From contig JAPYMA010001176.1 in the NCBI GenBank assembly GCA_035041965.1, forward strand, positions 1 through 64,000: a stretch of DNA of 64,000 nucleotides. Direction: 5' to 3'. The notes below the pieces were generated by a model. That model was given only the letters and a program-made list of their open reading frames with translations, was not told the origin of the DNA and did no database searches. Source of the DNA: Anisakis pegreffii. Its lineage: Eukaryota > Nematoda > Chromadorea > Rhabditida > Anisakidae. The position numbers were made by a program, and so were the translations under genes. This document shows, piece by piece, positions 49,801-64,000 of the stretch (its first letter is position 1; each line of letters opens with the position of its first letter).

Positions 49801-52800
49801 ATGATGAGAATTACGCTGATCGTTCGTCATTCTCAGTCTTCTGCTTTAGCAAACAAATTTGCTGTCATCAAACACTCGTCAACTGAGTGAGGAGGTTTTT
49901 GTGCGTTTAATATCATTACTGTTACCATTGTCACGAGTTTTATTGTGATTAAATGATTACTCGTCAAAATTTACGAATTCAAAGATATTCTATGGCAAAC
50001 AGCTCTGTGCTCTTGCCGTTCGATTACTGATAATAGTTTTCTTATTGATAGCATAGAACAGAAAGGTTTTTTGATCACATGCACAGAGCTGTTTACGATA
50101 GAACAAATAATTGACTATCATTTTCAACATTTCACGCAATTCTGAGGTGGATAGAACTGAACGTTATGAAAGAGGATTGATTAGTTATTTAATAATAAAA
50201 CTTTGCAAAATGAAAGTCTGTGATGAGTTCAATTTGAAGTAAACATGTGAGAATATTAAACGAATTCAGCGAATAGCAACACCTTGATGCGACAAGATAA
50301 CGAATGCGTGCATTAAGACGAGAATATTTCAGCTGAACTTATTCACTCAAATATGTTCATTGCCTTTTCATCCTCCTTTAATCGAATACACTTCGAATTT
50401 TTTCGTTCAAAAACAAGAAAAAACCCTCAGAATTAGAGAAGTGGAATGAACTCCTTTTGAGTATTGGAATATTGTGGAGCAATCAGATTAGACTTTGAAA
50501 TGAGGTGAAAGTGTGCGCTATTTGTGTGAGTCTGAGTGAGTGTAATGAGTATGAGTCGTTGTGCAATGATAAGATGAAGAATATATAAGGAAACCAAAAA
50601 CGATACTCATAGCAAAAATTCTCACAGAAACTCGTATAGAAATGAGCACTTGCCCGTGGAATTAAGCAAAAAATATAACGTTTAAATTTTGCTGTCATTT
50701 GATGTTTGGTTAGTGGATAATTTAAGTTATAGGATGTGGGAGAGAGCTAGATATGTGTTGTATAATCTGTTTAACGATGGACACATCCCATAAAAAGCAA
50801 TTGCAATGGAAAAGAATAATGCGATGAAAACGCTATTGAAGAAAGTGAACAAAAACTTGAGCCAATGAAGGTAAGAAACTGAATAAATTTGGTTGTTGTT
50901 TCTTGAAGGGAGTGAGTAATGCCAGGTGATTTCGTTGAAGAATGCAGAGAGTACTATTGGAAGGAAGAACTGGAATGTTAGGAAGTCGTTTCAGCGAAGT
51001 GATTGTGAGTAGTACTTTTGGAAAGTACATTTTTCGAGCGAGTGCTGTAATTTGAAATGATAATAAATTGGTGGAAATGCCTTCATGAAACAAAAACATA
51101 TTCTTTCACTAAAGAAACCCTTTTAAGTGCCACTGGGAGAGTGCATTATGAAAGGTTTTTGTGTCAATTGTGTCAATATTGGCCAATGTTGTGCAATTTA
51201 CGCGGAAATTACATAAACATTGCGAAAAAAATTACGTGAAATCTATCAGAAACTTTTTTCTTTATGATGATTTCCCTAAAAATAAAGACGAGGCGTACAG
51301 TGCCGAGAACAGACGAGTAAAATTCAAACGAAAACAGTCCATTAGATGAATAATCGTTTGTGAATGACTTACGAATGTGAAATACATCAAAATACTGTTC
51401 CAACCTGTTAACAATCATTTGAGGGACTTTTTTTGAAAAATTTAATGAGTGCGTATGCTTGAAATGATATCTTTCACAACCAGCTATTCAGCAATTCTTT
51501 CGGTGTCTAGCTATAGCCTAGGGAGAATTGCATCTTGCCAACTATACAGCAAAATTTTGATATAATTACTATCAGATCAATTTTGAGCGGTGAAACGTCT
51601 TATCACAGGGTTAAATCAGTAAACAGTTTTGATTTGACAGTAAGACCAACTGAACTGACAGATGAGAGCGAAAAGCGGGCGACTATTTGTTGACAATAAA
51701 GGCAACGATTACGATGACAATAGTGAAGTGATTGATGTAATCATAACAGTGATAATGATGGAAGTAATAGCCATAATAAGAGCAGTGCTGGAGTGAATAC
51801 TGTAGTATTATGTAAAGTGATATCAGTACTGTGAAAGCTGACGACGTCCTCTGACAGTGCAGCATGTCTTTATCACGACCCAGTACAGCACTAAGTCGTA
51901 AGCTTTCTGATAACGATGCTGACCACAAGCACAGGATGTGAATAATATCAAATTCCTGATCTAAAGTCAACAGCGCATTCTAAACTTCTTCCGTTATAAT
52001 TATTGCGGCCAACATGGGACTTTAGAAGTAATTGTGCAGAGTAAGACATTAAGACACATCATAATGGGATTATTGCATGAATATTTCAGCGCACAAATAA
52101 AATTATAATTGATTTCAACGACACATACAAGAGGTCGGGTTTCGGCTGTACAATCTATTCGATGGAACGTTGAGCAATGAACCCACTCGACTGATGTTAT
52201 TGGGTGATTCATCTCTGAAATATTCAATTCATTTTACCGATTTCGCTTTTCTTGTCAACAACTTTTTCACTCAATCCAATAATTTTATCTTTTCGAACGC
52301 AGACGCAGCATTTGCGCCATTCAAGTTTCATGAGGTTTTTGCATGCAAACGTCAACTAATTTAATTCGATTTCCTAAAATAAAATTCTCTTCAAAGGAAG
52401 TATAACTTGAAAATTTAAGAGCGTTAAATACATGAATACTGAACAATAACGAGCGATTATTGGATAAACGAATGATCAGTAAAAGGTGGAATAGATGGAT
52501 GAAGGGAAACAAATATTTTTAGCTACATCCCATCTCGCATACCTCGGACTTCCATTTTCAAGGATTTCGCCGGACTCCATACGCTCCCATCTGCTGGAAA
52601 TTCGACTAATTTGGCTAGCCACAGAGCCTGAGCAAGGACTCGATCCAAGCGGATTATTGCCCTGATGGCGTCTCAATTGCAGCTCAAGGGCCGTTACAGC
52701 TCCTGGTACGGCCAGAAATTGTTCACTCTTACAGCAATTATGAGCTGAAAGTTGGATGTTATAAACTTACGAGATAGGAAGTATTAAAGAGATAGAAATA

Positions 52801-55800
52801 TTAAAACCAAAAAATAGGCTTGTTAGAACGAAATATCCCCAGTTGGTTTCACATTTAAAAACGTATTGACGAAGTTATGTGATGTGGTAAATTTGAGGCG
52901 AATAAGATGATAAATGCATCCAAATTGTTTGATGAAATTGCTAGCTGTGTGATGTAGTGAAGAAAAATTATGTACTAGAATGAATTTAGAGTTGATTCCA
53001 GATAAATGCTAGCATAGAAGTTGAATATATGTTTTCTAAGAAATGACTTTCAGTGCATGGAATTGAAGGCACATTTTCAATCATGAGACGAGAAATTAGC
53101 CGAATGTGAACTGGCATCATGCTTCAGATTAAACTTCGTGTAGCTGAGTCCTCCTACGATATGAGGATTCGTATGGATTTCAAGAGATCTTTGAACTTAT
53201 CATTAGACGTATTTATGGTAGTTGGCAATCTGCTAGCATGAAAAATTATAGCTTGATGAGGGGAACATCGAGTGCATCAGTAGCTTTGCTGAAAAGCAAC
53301 CTTTGCGGAAAATTTTGATTGAGGTTTGGATGCATCTGTCGAAAACGATGGATATCTAATTGAGAAAATACATTATGGTTGTTAAGCTAAGAATCTCCTT
53401 TAGTTAATACGCACATTCAATATCGGCGCAAATAACGCTTTCTTAAAGAGTTTGAGACAAAAAACAATGAAAGCAAATATCCCGTCAAGCATATGCGGCG
53501 CATATGATATTCAATGGAGCGTTATGATATATTTGTTTGCATGGAAGCGATAAGAGCAGCAGTAATAAAATGGAACGTTTTCAAGTGAATGAGCAAAATG
53601 GGATGATTGCATGCCCTCGAGCAATCAAAGCTGCACATTTTTCTCATAATTTTAGAAAAACGCATGGATTTTTGAGGTGTTTGAACGGGTACGAAATCAA
53701 GTTAGCGTATTATTTGGTGCGTTACTCTATGTTATAAATTATATTCATTTCATGTAAACGCTTCATTTTATGGGCATTGCGCATGCTTTTTATAATTTAT
53801 GTGCATGTCAATGAAATATGATAACGAAAATAGGACATAGTTTGAATAAATCGATTTAGAGACGGATTCGTATTCATTTCAATAGTTTGGGCTTGGTGAT
53901 TGCGATGGCGATTTTGACGAGATATTTTGATAGGATGATGATGATGTTTCGTTGAAGACATCATCGAAAATGATGTTTGGGTGATAGTTTAAACAATGAT
54001 AGTGATCGACTAGGCTAGTTGCATGGTTTAAAACGTTGCATTGTTCCAATAACAGCATCGGAAAAGAACGAAATGTGTGGTGATTAAACGGGTTGAAGGA
54101 AGTAATAGCAATAGTTCAATGATAAGAATGAGCATCATATCGCTAGTTTTGAGCTGTATAAAAATGAAAATTAATCAACAGAATAAAAAAAAAGAGATCA
54201 ATTGATGAACTGCGATCGATGTGAATATTAACTTTCGTGTGGGCATCATCACATCATGCATTGCAAAGTGAAAAAACGGCAATCAATAGTTTTGAAGATG
54301 CTTTGTTTCAAGAGATATTTAATCGTCATTCGATTCGTTTTGAATTGAAGGAAACTATGTTAAAGGAACATAAATCTTTGATGAGGTCACCACTAGCATT
54401 TTATTATTATTATTGTCATTATTATTGTTATTATTATTGTCATTATTATTAATATTGTTAATATTATCATTATCATTCTTTTCTTCGCTATTCTCATTAT
54501 TGTAATTATTATTAGAAGAAGAAGAGAGAAGAGGACGTGAAAAGTAGTTATGTGTTATATTCTTATAATGAAGGTTATGACGGAGCAGAAGATATATACT
54601 GAGCGGGATGTGTCATCGTCGTTATCGGTTTTGTAATTGATCTCTGGGATCAATCGTGGCAACTCAACAACATTTTAGTAAGCCGGTAATAGCCTTAAGC
54701 AGTTTTGATGACCCATTTCTGTTGCGTTTTCACTCGATTGGATGAGTGCATGTGTCGAAAGTAGCATGATGTAGCGATTGAAACGTTGCTTTGTTCGGAT
54801 AATTTTCTGATGGAAATGAAATTTAATGGAGATGAAACTGATAAGGAGGAAGAATTGCAATGAAATCAGATTAAACAGTTCACCTGTGACAGTTGAGTGT
54901 GCTGCTGAAGAGGTCAACGTGTCCTCGGTACTTTTGGAACGTGAACGCATGCTTCGTGGAGGAAGCATTTTGCATGTCGATTACTGTCACCGTTTTTCAA
55001 ACTCAACGGTTCTGACTCGGTTCTAAGTCTGTCAACAAATACCACCTTTTCAGGCTTTCAGACTCAGCAAAATAAACTAACGACAACAATAAAACTCAAA
55101 TAAATAAACTGCTTTCTGCAGTTGTGAATTCTCTCTAAGGTTTCAGATTTTCCGGAACTTTTCGCCAATTTTCCAGCGGTCCGAACACGTTCTACCGTAT
55201 ATTTCGGCAAATATCCAGATAGCCTGAGCAGAGCCTCGAACTCTGATCTGGATAACTTCTGCTTCTGCTGCACTTATACACCTTCTCCGCTATCGTTGAT
55301 GTCTCGAAGGCTGATAGACAGTCTGAAGTGAAATTTGATAGTTATAAGATGCTGAATTTAGGAGATTAAATTTTTGATGACAAGATGATCATTCAGAATG
55401 AGAAAATGATCAATCAAAATTATCGTTACTGAGATCACCAATATTATCACATAGTAAATTTATCCAAATTCGAGGCTGCTCACTGAATTACAAACAAAAT
55501 TCTTCAGAGAAATGTATCAAATGCGATTAGAAGAAAACCGGAACAATTCTGACAGCTGGATGTGTGTTGAATGAGATGAAATTTAGTGAATATTTGGAAT
55601 GATGCTGTTTTCATTGTAAGAAAATGTAGTGAAACGTAAGTGAAATAAAACCGTAATCGTATCAAACAATAAATGATCCATGCAAGCAACGGAGACGGAC
55701 AAACGGGTCGATGAGAAGGAAGTATGTGCGGGAATAACATTTGACAAGTGTTGTTGGGTTGATTAACTTTTATAAATTGTTGTTGTTTGACGAATTGTTA

Positions 55801-57131
55801 CGTTGTTCGTAGTGTTCCGAGAAAGACGTTTCAAAAGATGCAAAAACACTCTATCAATAAACAAACTGCACTTGTAGATAATAAATAACTTCAATGTTTC
55901 ATCGTTAATATGTTTCATCGTAAATACAAGCTTTGCAATGTTTCACCGTGAATATCAACAAGATATTATAGATTTTTAATTCTGCATACATATTTGTTAG
56001 TCGTCTTTACGGCTTGTACTGTATGTTTCTTGTTGGATGAGATTGAAAGAACAAGACAAATAAAGAGAACACGAAACGAAAAATTTGTTTCTTTGATGAT
56101 CAAGTTACTGTTTCATGCTTTAGAGGTGATAACCTCTCAGCGATCATGACCGGTTAATTTGTCTAAAAATATTTTGTCTAACGACAGTTTGCCTAAAGAC
56201 ACGTTGCCTAGTGGACAGTTTGCCTAAATTACGGCTTTTTTAAATGGATATTTCGCCTAATAGGTAAACTGTTTCTTAGGCAAACTGTTCCTTAGGCAAA
56301 CTGTTTCTTAGGCAAACTGTTCCTTAAGCAAACTGTTCCTTAGGCAAACTGTTCCTTAGGCAAACTGTTCCTTAGGCAAACTGTTCCTTAGGCAAACTGT
56401 CGTTAGGCTAAATGTCTTTAGGCAGATTGACCTGATACAGTCAGCGATGACGATAATGAAGTATCTAAATGGTATATGTTTTTTGATATTTTCGAATGAA
56501 AAATTCCTCGAGAAATAATTCAATCAATAGCAAAAATGATTCCAGGAATGGAAGAGATGGAACTGAAATATAGCGAACGTTCATCCATACGAACTGCTAA
56601 AAGAGATGACTGGTTATGAAGCGAATCCAATCCGTATATGTGTGCTCAACGTTTATCTGAGAATCGTAAATGATGTAATTCAGACACGAATTGACGTAAA
56701 AATGTAATATGAGCTCGCTTGAATGAGACAGACGAGAAATAATTGCCAACCTAGACTATAGTTGGGTGGGTAGATATATGATTTGATTCGCTTAAAGAAC
56801 AACCGCTGATGTTGTCTTTGATTAGCACTGTTATTATAATGAAACATGTGAACAAACCTATGGAAGCACAAGAAAGTTGTAGTCGGGAACAACGAAATAA
56901 CGGCAATTAGCGTCTTGAGAAGAAGTCTTCATCAGCTGATCGAAAGAGCTTATGACCGAGAAGCTGCTGATTAGGATGGTGGTGATGAATACAGCTTCGT
57001 GCTTGATGAAGAGACTCCTTGACAAGGATGATGACTGGACTCGCGAAGAGCGCCGCACGACAATCGCTGACATTCAATGGGTACTGATCGTTTCTCGACG
57101 AGTTTGCTGATGAGATATCTCGTCAACTGAA
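46887..57131 (-). CDS. Unrecognised gene, partial exon model with possible alternative 3' ends
   Basis: Exons that join in phase are 57131-57085, 55322-55196, 55022-54919 and 52744-52543, with typical donors and acceptors. They read through SVDEISHQQTRRETI, KCSRSRSYPDQSSRLC, KNGDSNRHAKCFLHEACVHV, HNCCKSEQFLAVPGAVTALE and ISSRWERMESGEILENG. Further coding-like minus-strand segments are 51918-51830 (SESLRLSAVLGRDKDMLHC), 49173-49070 (KRRHSHSQSDTSYKPS, stop), 48686-48564 (GKRSYENPEGYGPDGLF, stop) and 47134-46887 (KKYWKIARKSRKALMMS, stop). The last three each end in a stop, which suggests alternative 3' ends or more than one gene. The protein is polar, Ser/Arg-rich and looks like a cytoplasmic tail; I do not recognise the family. 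The 5' end and several joins are unresolved. The 52.7-kb exon most likely ends at a GTATGC donor whose phase does not suit the later segments without a missing exon. Confidence 0.45.
54400..54535. repeat. Imperfect TTATTATTG/TCATTATTA microsatellite
   Basis: About 135 bp is built mainly of TTA, TTG and TCA triplets, ending in GAAGAAGAAG. It lies in an intron of the unrecognised minus-strand gene and has no sign of function. Confidence 0.8.
56177..56410. repeat. 16-bp minisatellite within an inverted repeat; unit contains TTAGGC
   Basis: About nine tandem copies of TTAGGCAAACTGTTCC occupy roughly 56262-56402. CTAACGACAGTTTGCCTAA on the left (about 56178) is the reverse complement of the closing TTAGGCAAACTGTCGTTAG (about 56390-56408), and more inverted TTTGCCTAA copies lie at 56186-56226. 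The region can therefore fold back. TTAGGC is the nematode telomere unit, but here it is embedded in a longer period and is not in a pure array. Confidence 0.9.
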
Positions 57132-60100
57132 CTGCAACTCTTCTTATTAATATCACTAAATATTAATATCACTAAATAGAACTTCTTCTCATCAAAGTCC
57201 ATTTCTATGTATCGTATATCCGATGCGTTGATTTACTGCGAATGACTGTTCGTTAATTACAATTCATTTTCATTAAATACGACCAAATGAGAGATGCAGT
57301 GTTATTTTTTAGTAAAATGTTATTCCCTCAGTGATTCATTAAGGGAATTTAATTAATATTTATTCAGTGGATTAGTTGAACTACAAGCAGATCAAACTTT
57401 GTGTAACAATGCGGTTGTCAATAAGGGATGTGATAGGAAAATTTTTATATTTACTTCGAAATGATTATGTCTGCATGAATGAATGCGTCTCTTCAAAAAT
57501 GAAGAAAACATCACAGGATATGAATCGTACTTGTGAAAATAAATTTCATTCGACAGGAAATATGTACTTAGAAATATTACGAGAATAAAAATCAAGCAAA
57601 AGGCACTCAATCAGAAAACTCATTCAAAATTCATTCAGCAATGAGCAAAAGAAGCCAAACTGTTAGAGGGATAATGATCGCTTGGAATAAATGAACACGT
57701 TTCTGTCGCAATATCGGAATGGTACTCGTATTTAAGTTGAAATTCTGGTAAATAAATGATGTCAAACATTATATCATATTCATAAAGGTAAGTACCGACT
57801 ACAAGTTATTATTTTCGGTATGAAAGAAGGGGGAGGGAAAGCAAACAATAACAACACCTCAACTGATTTGATTTGAATGCAAAGTAATATTTACACATTT
57901 GTTTCATATTCTTAAGGCATGAAATGCAATGAAATGGAAAAGGTGAATGTTTATTTATAAGAATACTATTATTATTGTTATCGGGCACTATCGCTGAAAA
58001 ATGATATTATTGGTGAAAAGTGACATTATTATTGAATAGAGTGATGTTATATATACGAATCAATATTTGTTATCAGTTCGTTCAGTAGCAGTGACGATAA
58101 TGGAACGATTCAATCTTGACGTGATATTATATTACGTTGGGAACTGAACTGAATTGAACACATCCAAAATAATCCTTGTATTGTGATTGACATTTTTATT
58201 GCTATTAATAATGCCGATAAAAATATCGATGTGAACAGTCTATCGTAAAGTTACCGGAAAAAAAAGGAAGTGAGAAGGCTGTTTTTGAGCGCAAATAATT
58301 GATGTCATTGAAGCTAAGAGTAACATACACATTTCGCTCGTTCAATAAGCAGTAGTAAACTGTTGATTATTGTGTGGCAAACATTTAATCTGAAGTTTCT
58401 ATGGACTGTGTGCTTAAACAGTGATTATCAATGATTCTATTTTTATTATTACTACTTGAAAGAATTTCTTCGCTTTGGTTGGATGGCAGAGACGGCGCCA
58501 GGCGTATATTATATGTTGTTGTAAGCAAATGGAACTATTTGCTTTCAATAGGCAGAACAAAACATCGAGAAAACATATTGGTTTCATTTGGAAACATTTC
58601 ATTGACCCTCGAGTTGAGTACAAAATAAGTGCAAATTGAATGCTAGTATGAGAAATAGTAAAGTTTTGGCGCAAAAAAACTGATGAAAACTATTAAGAAA
58701 CATCAGTGAATCGGAATTGATATCATCGTGCAAGTTAATCTGGAACTTAAAAGTTTTTCTCCAGAAAGGAGAAACAAATGAAAGTGCCCCTCTGAATGAA
58801 TAGACGATGTCAATATATATTCTCTAGAAAGAGAATGATCGCTGCATTAATGAATGCAACAAATTTTGTTTAATGTTGCGAAAACTTTTTTTCATTTTTT
58901 TTTGTCTACATATATCTGGAAATTGAAAATGACTCAAAAAAGTTGTTAAAAAATGAGAAAGGAATGCGAACAGTAGACTGAATTGAATGAAGGAACGAAT
59001 AATGGAACTTATTTGATTCGGTTGAATAATGCTTAAAGAAATCAAACAATCGGGCCATTCACCATGAAACACGCATTGCAAGCAGAAAATTTCCTTGCTC
59101 TCAATGTGAACGTCGTCTGTATTGGTATCCAAAAAATGAAAAGTCTCTAAAAATTAAGTTGCCTGACAGAATTGGAAAAGTCTGCTTAAAGGATTATTTG
59201 CAAATAATTCGAAGCAAGAGAATCGTCTGGAGTAATGCACCACCGATATCAACTGATAAACACTGATAAAGATGCATTCATGTGAAGAAAGCAATTCAGA
59301 ACGCCCATTTTTTGTGTTTCTGCTCGTGATAATGATATATCTATTGGCAGAATGAAGATCACAGAACAAAACCGAGGATGAGAGCGAAATCGGTAATGAA
59401 AAAAACAGAGAAAACTAATGAGAATTTTCGGTGTTGTCTTTATTTTTCTGCAGCGCAAAAGAGTAATTTCGTATCTTTTTCATCTCTACAGCGTTGAAGA
59501 GCTGTGAAGATGAAAAAGTTACGAACGTCATATGACCGAGTATCGAACATCAGTAGTAACTATTAACTCAATTCCAAACTCTTGATTTTTGAACCATCAG
59601 TTGAAAGAATAATACAAAATTTACAATATGATTACCTTCTAACTTAAAGTTCTCGTAGTTATAACTGACCTAGGATCAGAATGTTTTGGGAACTGACAAT
59701 GAATATCTTTGAACGTTATTTTATAGAATTTGCACAAGCTTTTACTTCGATGAGAAAGAGAAATTACGTTTTAGATAAAGATCTCTTTCTTCAGCCTTGC
59801 GAGAATTGTTGATGAAATTTGGTCAATCGATCATGGAAAATGTCGTTTATTATCTTGTTTGTAAGGTATCGACGTCGCTGATTCTTAATCTCAAGACCGC
59901 AATCCAATGCTAACGACAAAGGACATTGCTTGCAAATTGGGAATGAAAATAATGAAGGAAAGAGAAAGAAATTTGAATCAGAAATCACAGAAGAATCTAG
60001 ATGGAATGATTGATAGACGTGTTATCTTCATAGAAGATGGTGATACTGAGAGTATATTGTGGCAGAAAGCTTATCGTAGCAGAACATCATTTGTATGACA

Positions 60101-60595
60101 GAACATGTAAAATGTCATTCTGTTTGCGATAAGCATCAGAATTGTTCACCAGATTCGAATATTTAAGACGATTAAATATTTTTCCTAAAAAATGATACAT
60201 TCCAACTGATATATGATACAAATGAATACTGTAGTTTGAAAGAGAAAAGAACGCTTATATTATTTTGGACAAATAATAATTCAGCACGAGAACTTATTCG
60301 ATAAGGAAATTATGAGAGCAATGAAATTCCAAAAAGAAAGTATGTTGAATACACAAATCTGTTTGAGAGTATTGTAAGGAAATTGTTCGAATAGGAACTA
60401 TTATAGTTGAAATTGGACCATTCATTGCACAATAGTTCAATAGAGTGATTGTTCGGAATCGTCGATAGGCAGCACAAAGTGTCGAGAAGTAAGGAGAACA
60501 ATGTGGAATACCAATGCATTTCGAAACACGAACACACACAAATTTGATCAAAACAGAAGCAAACCAAAATGAGACAGTGAACAGAACAAAAGCAA
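57132..60595. other. Intergenic, no gene recognised
   Basis: About 3.5 kb upstream of the unrecognised gene and downstream of alpha-tubulin. Open frames on both strands are short and AT-driven. A small duplication of AATATCACTAAAT lies at about 57150-57177. A 5' exon of the 46.9-57.1 kb gene may lie here but none was identified. Confidence 0.45.

Positions 60596-64000
<3,405 letters not shown>

Noticed and set aside
55064..55273. 69-residue minus frame with SEFEALLRLSGYLPKYTVE
   Set aside because: It is the longer frame, but the alternative frame with KCSRSRSYPDQSS has the better donor and acceptor and joins in phase to both neighbours; kept only as an alternative.
56858..57156. Several overlapping open frames on both strands, including a plus-strand one with KDDDWTREERRTTIADIQW
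   Set aside because: Composition keeps almost all frames open. Only the 47-nt minus segment 57131-57085 has paired splice sites and matching phase, so the others were not annotated.

Overview
The window is nuclear DNA from a multicellular animal, most likely a nematode. It is AT-rich, its genes are cut into many short exons by GT-AG introns, and several probable start codons sit a few bases after a TTTCAG-type acceptor, as expected for spliced-leader trans-splicing. One minisatellite unit contains the nematode telomere hexamer TTAGGC, and the TRPM channel has about the length of nematode GON-2. The genus cannot be fixed from sequence alone.

Layout. 1-4.1 kb is a large palindrome with a (TA)n centre near 2069. 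Its right arm holds the first three exons of a complete ribokinase gene (3104-5712, +), and its left arm holds a mirrored copy of those exons (230-1034, -) that runs toward the window edge. 6907-14573 (-) is a complete 20-exon gene for the second-largest subunit of RNA polymerase I (RPA2/POLR1B), convergent with ribokinase. 15645-16695 (+) is a small unrecognised gene with a hydrophobic C-terminus. 18286-22061 (-) encodes a cathepsin B-like cysteine protease with an unusual N-terminal membrane anchor and no His-His occluding loop. 22648-23300 (-) is a doubtful small gene. 28222-44173 (-) is a 42-exon TRPM cation channel gene of about 1999 residues, the largest object here. 46.9-57.1 kb (-) holds phase-compatible exons of an unrecognised gene with several possible 3' ends. 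60596-64000 (-) is an alpha-tubulin gene whose 5' end lies beyond the window.

Most of these are housekeeping or broadly conserved genes with separate jobs: ribose phosphorylation, rRNA transcription, proteolysis, ion entry and microtubules. I see no operon-like or pathway cluster. The accessory content is repeats: the palindrome, three pairs of 120-300 bp direct repeats, an inverted pair of MITE-like elements 9 kb apart, degenerate tRNA-derived sequences, (TA)n tracts and a 16-bp minisatellite inside an inverted repeat.

Exon models were built by hand from splice sites, reading-frame phase and family resemblance. For ribokinase, POLR1B, the protease, TRPM and tubulin every junction keeps frame, and the coding totals are multiples of three (927, 3420, 1323, 6000 and 1044 nt). 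No transcript evidence was available.
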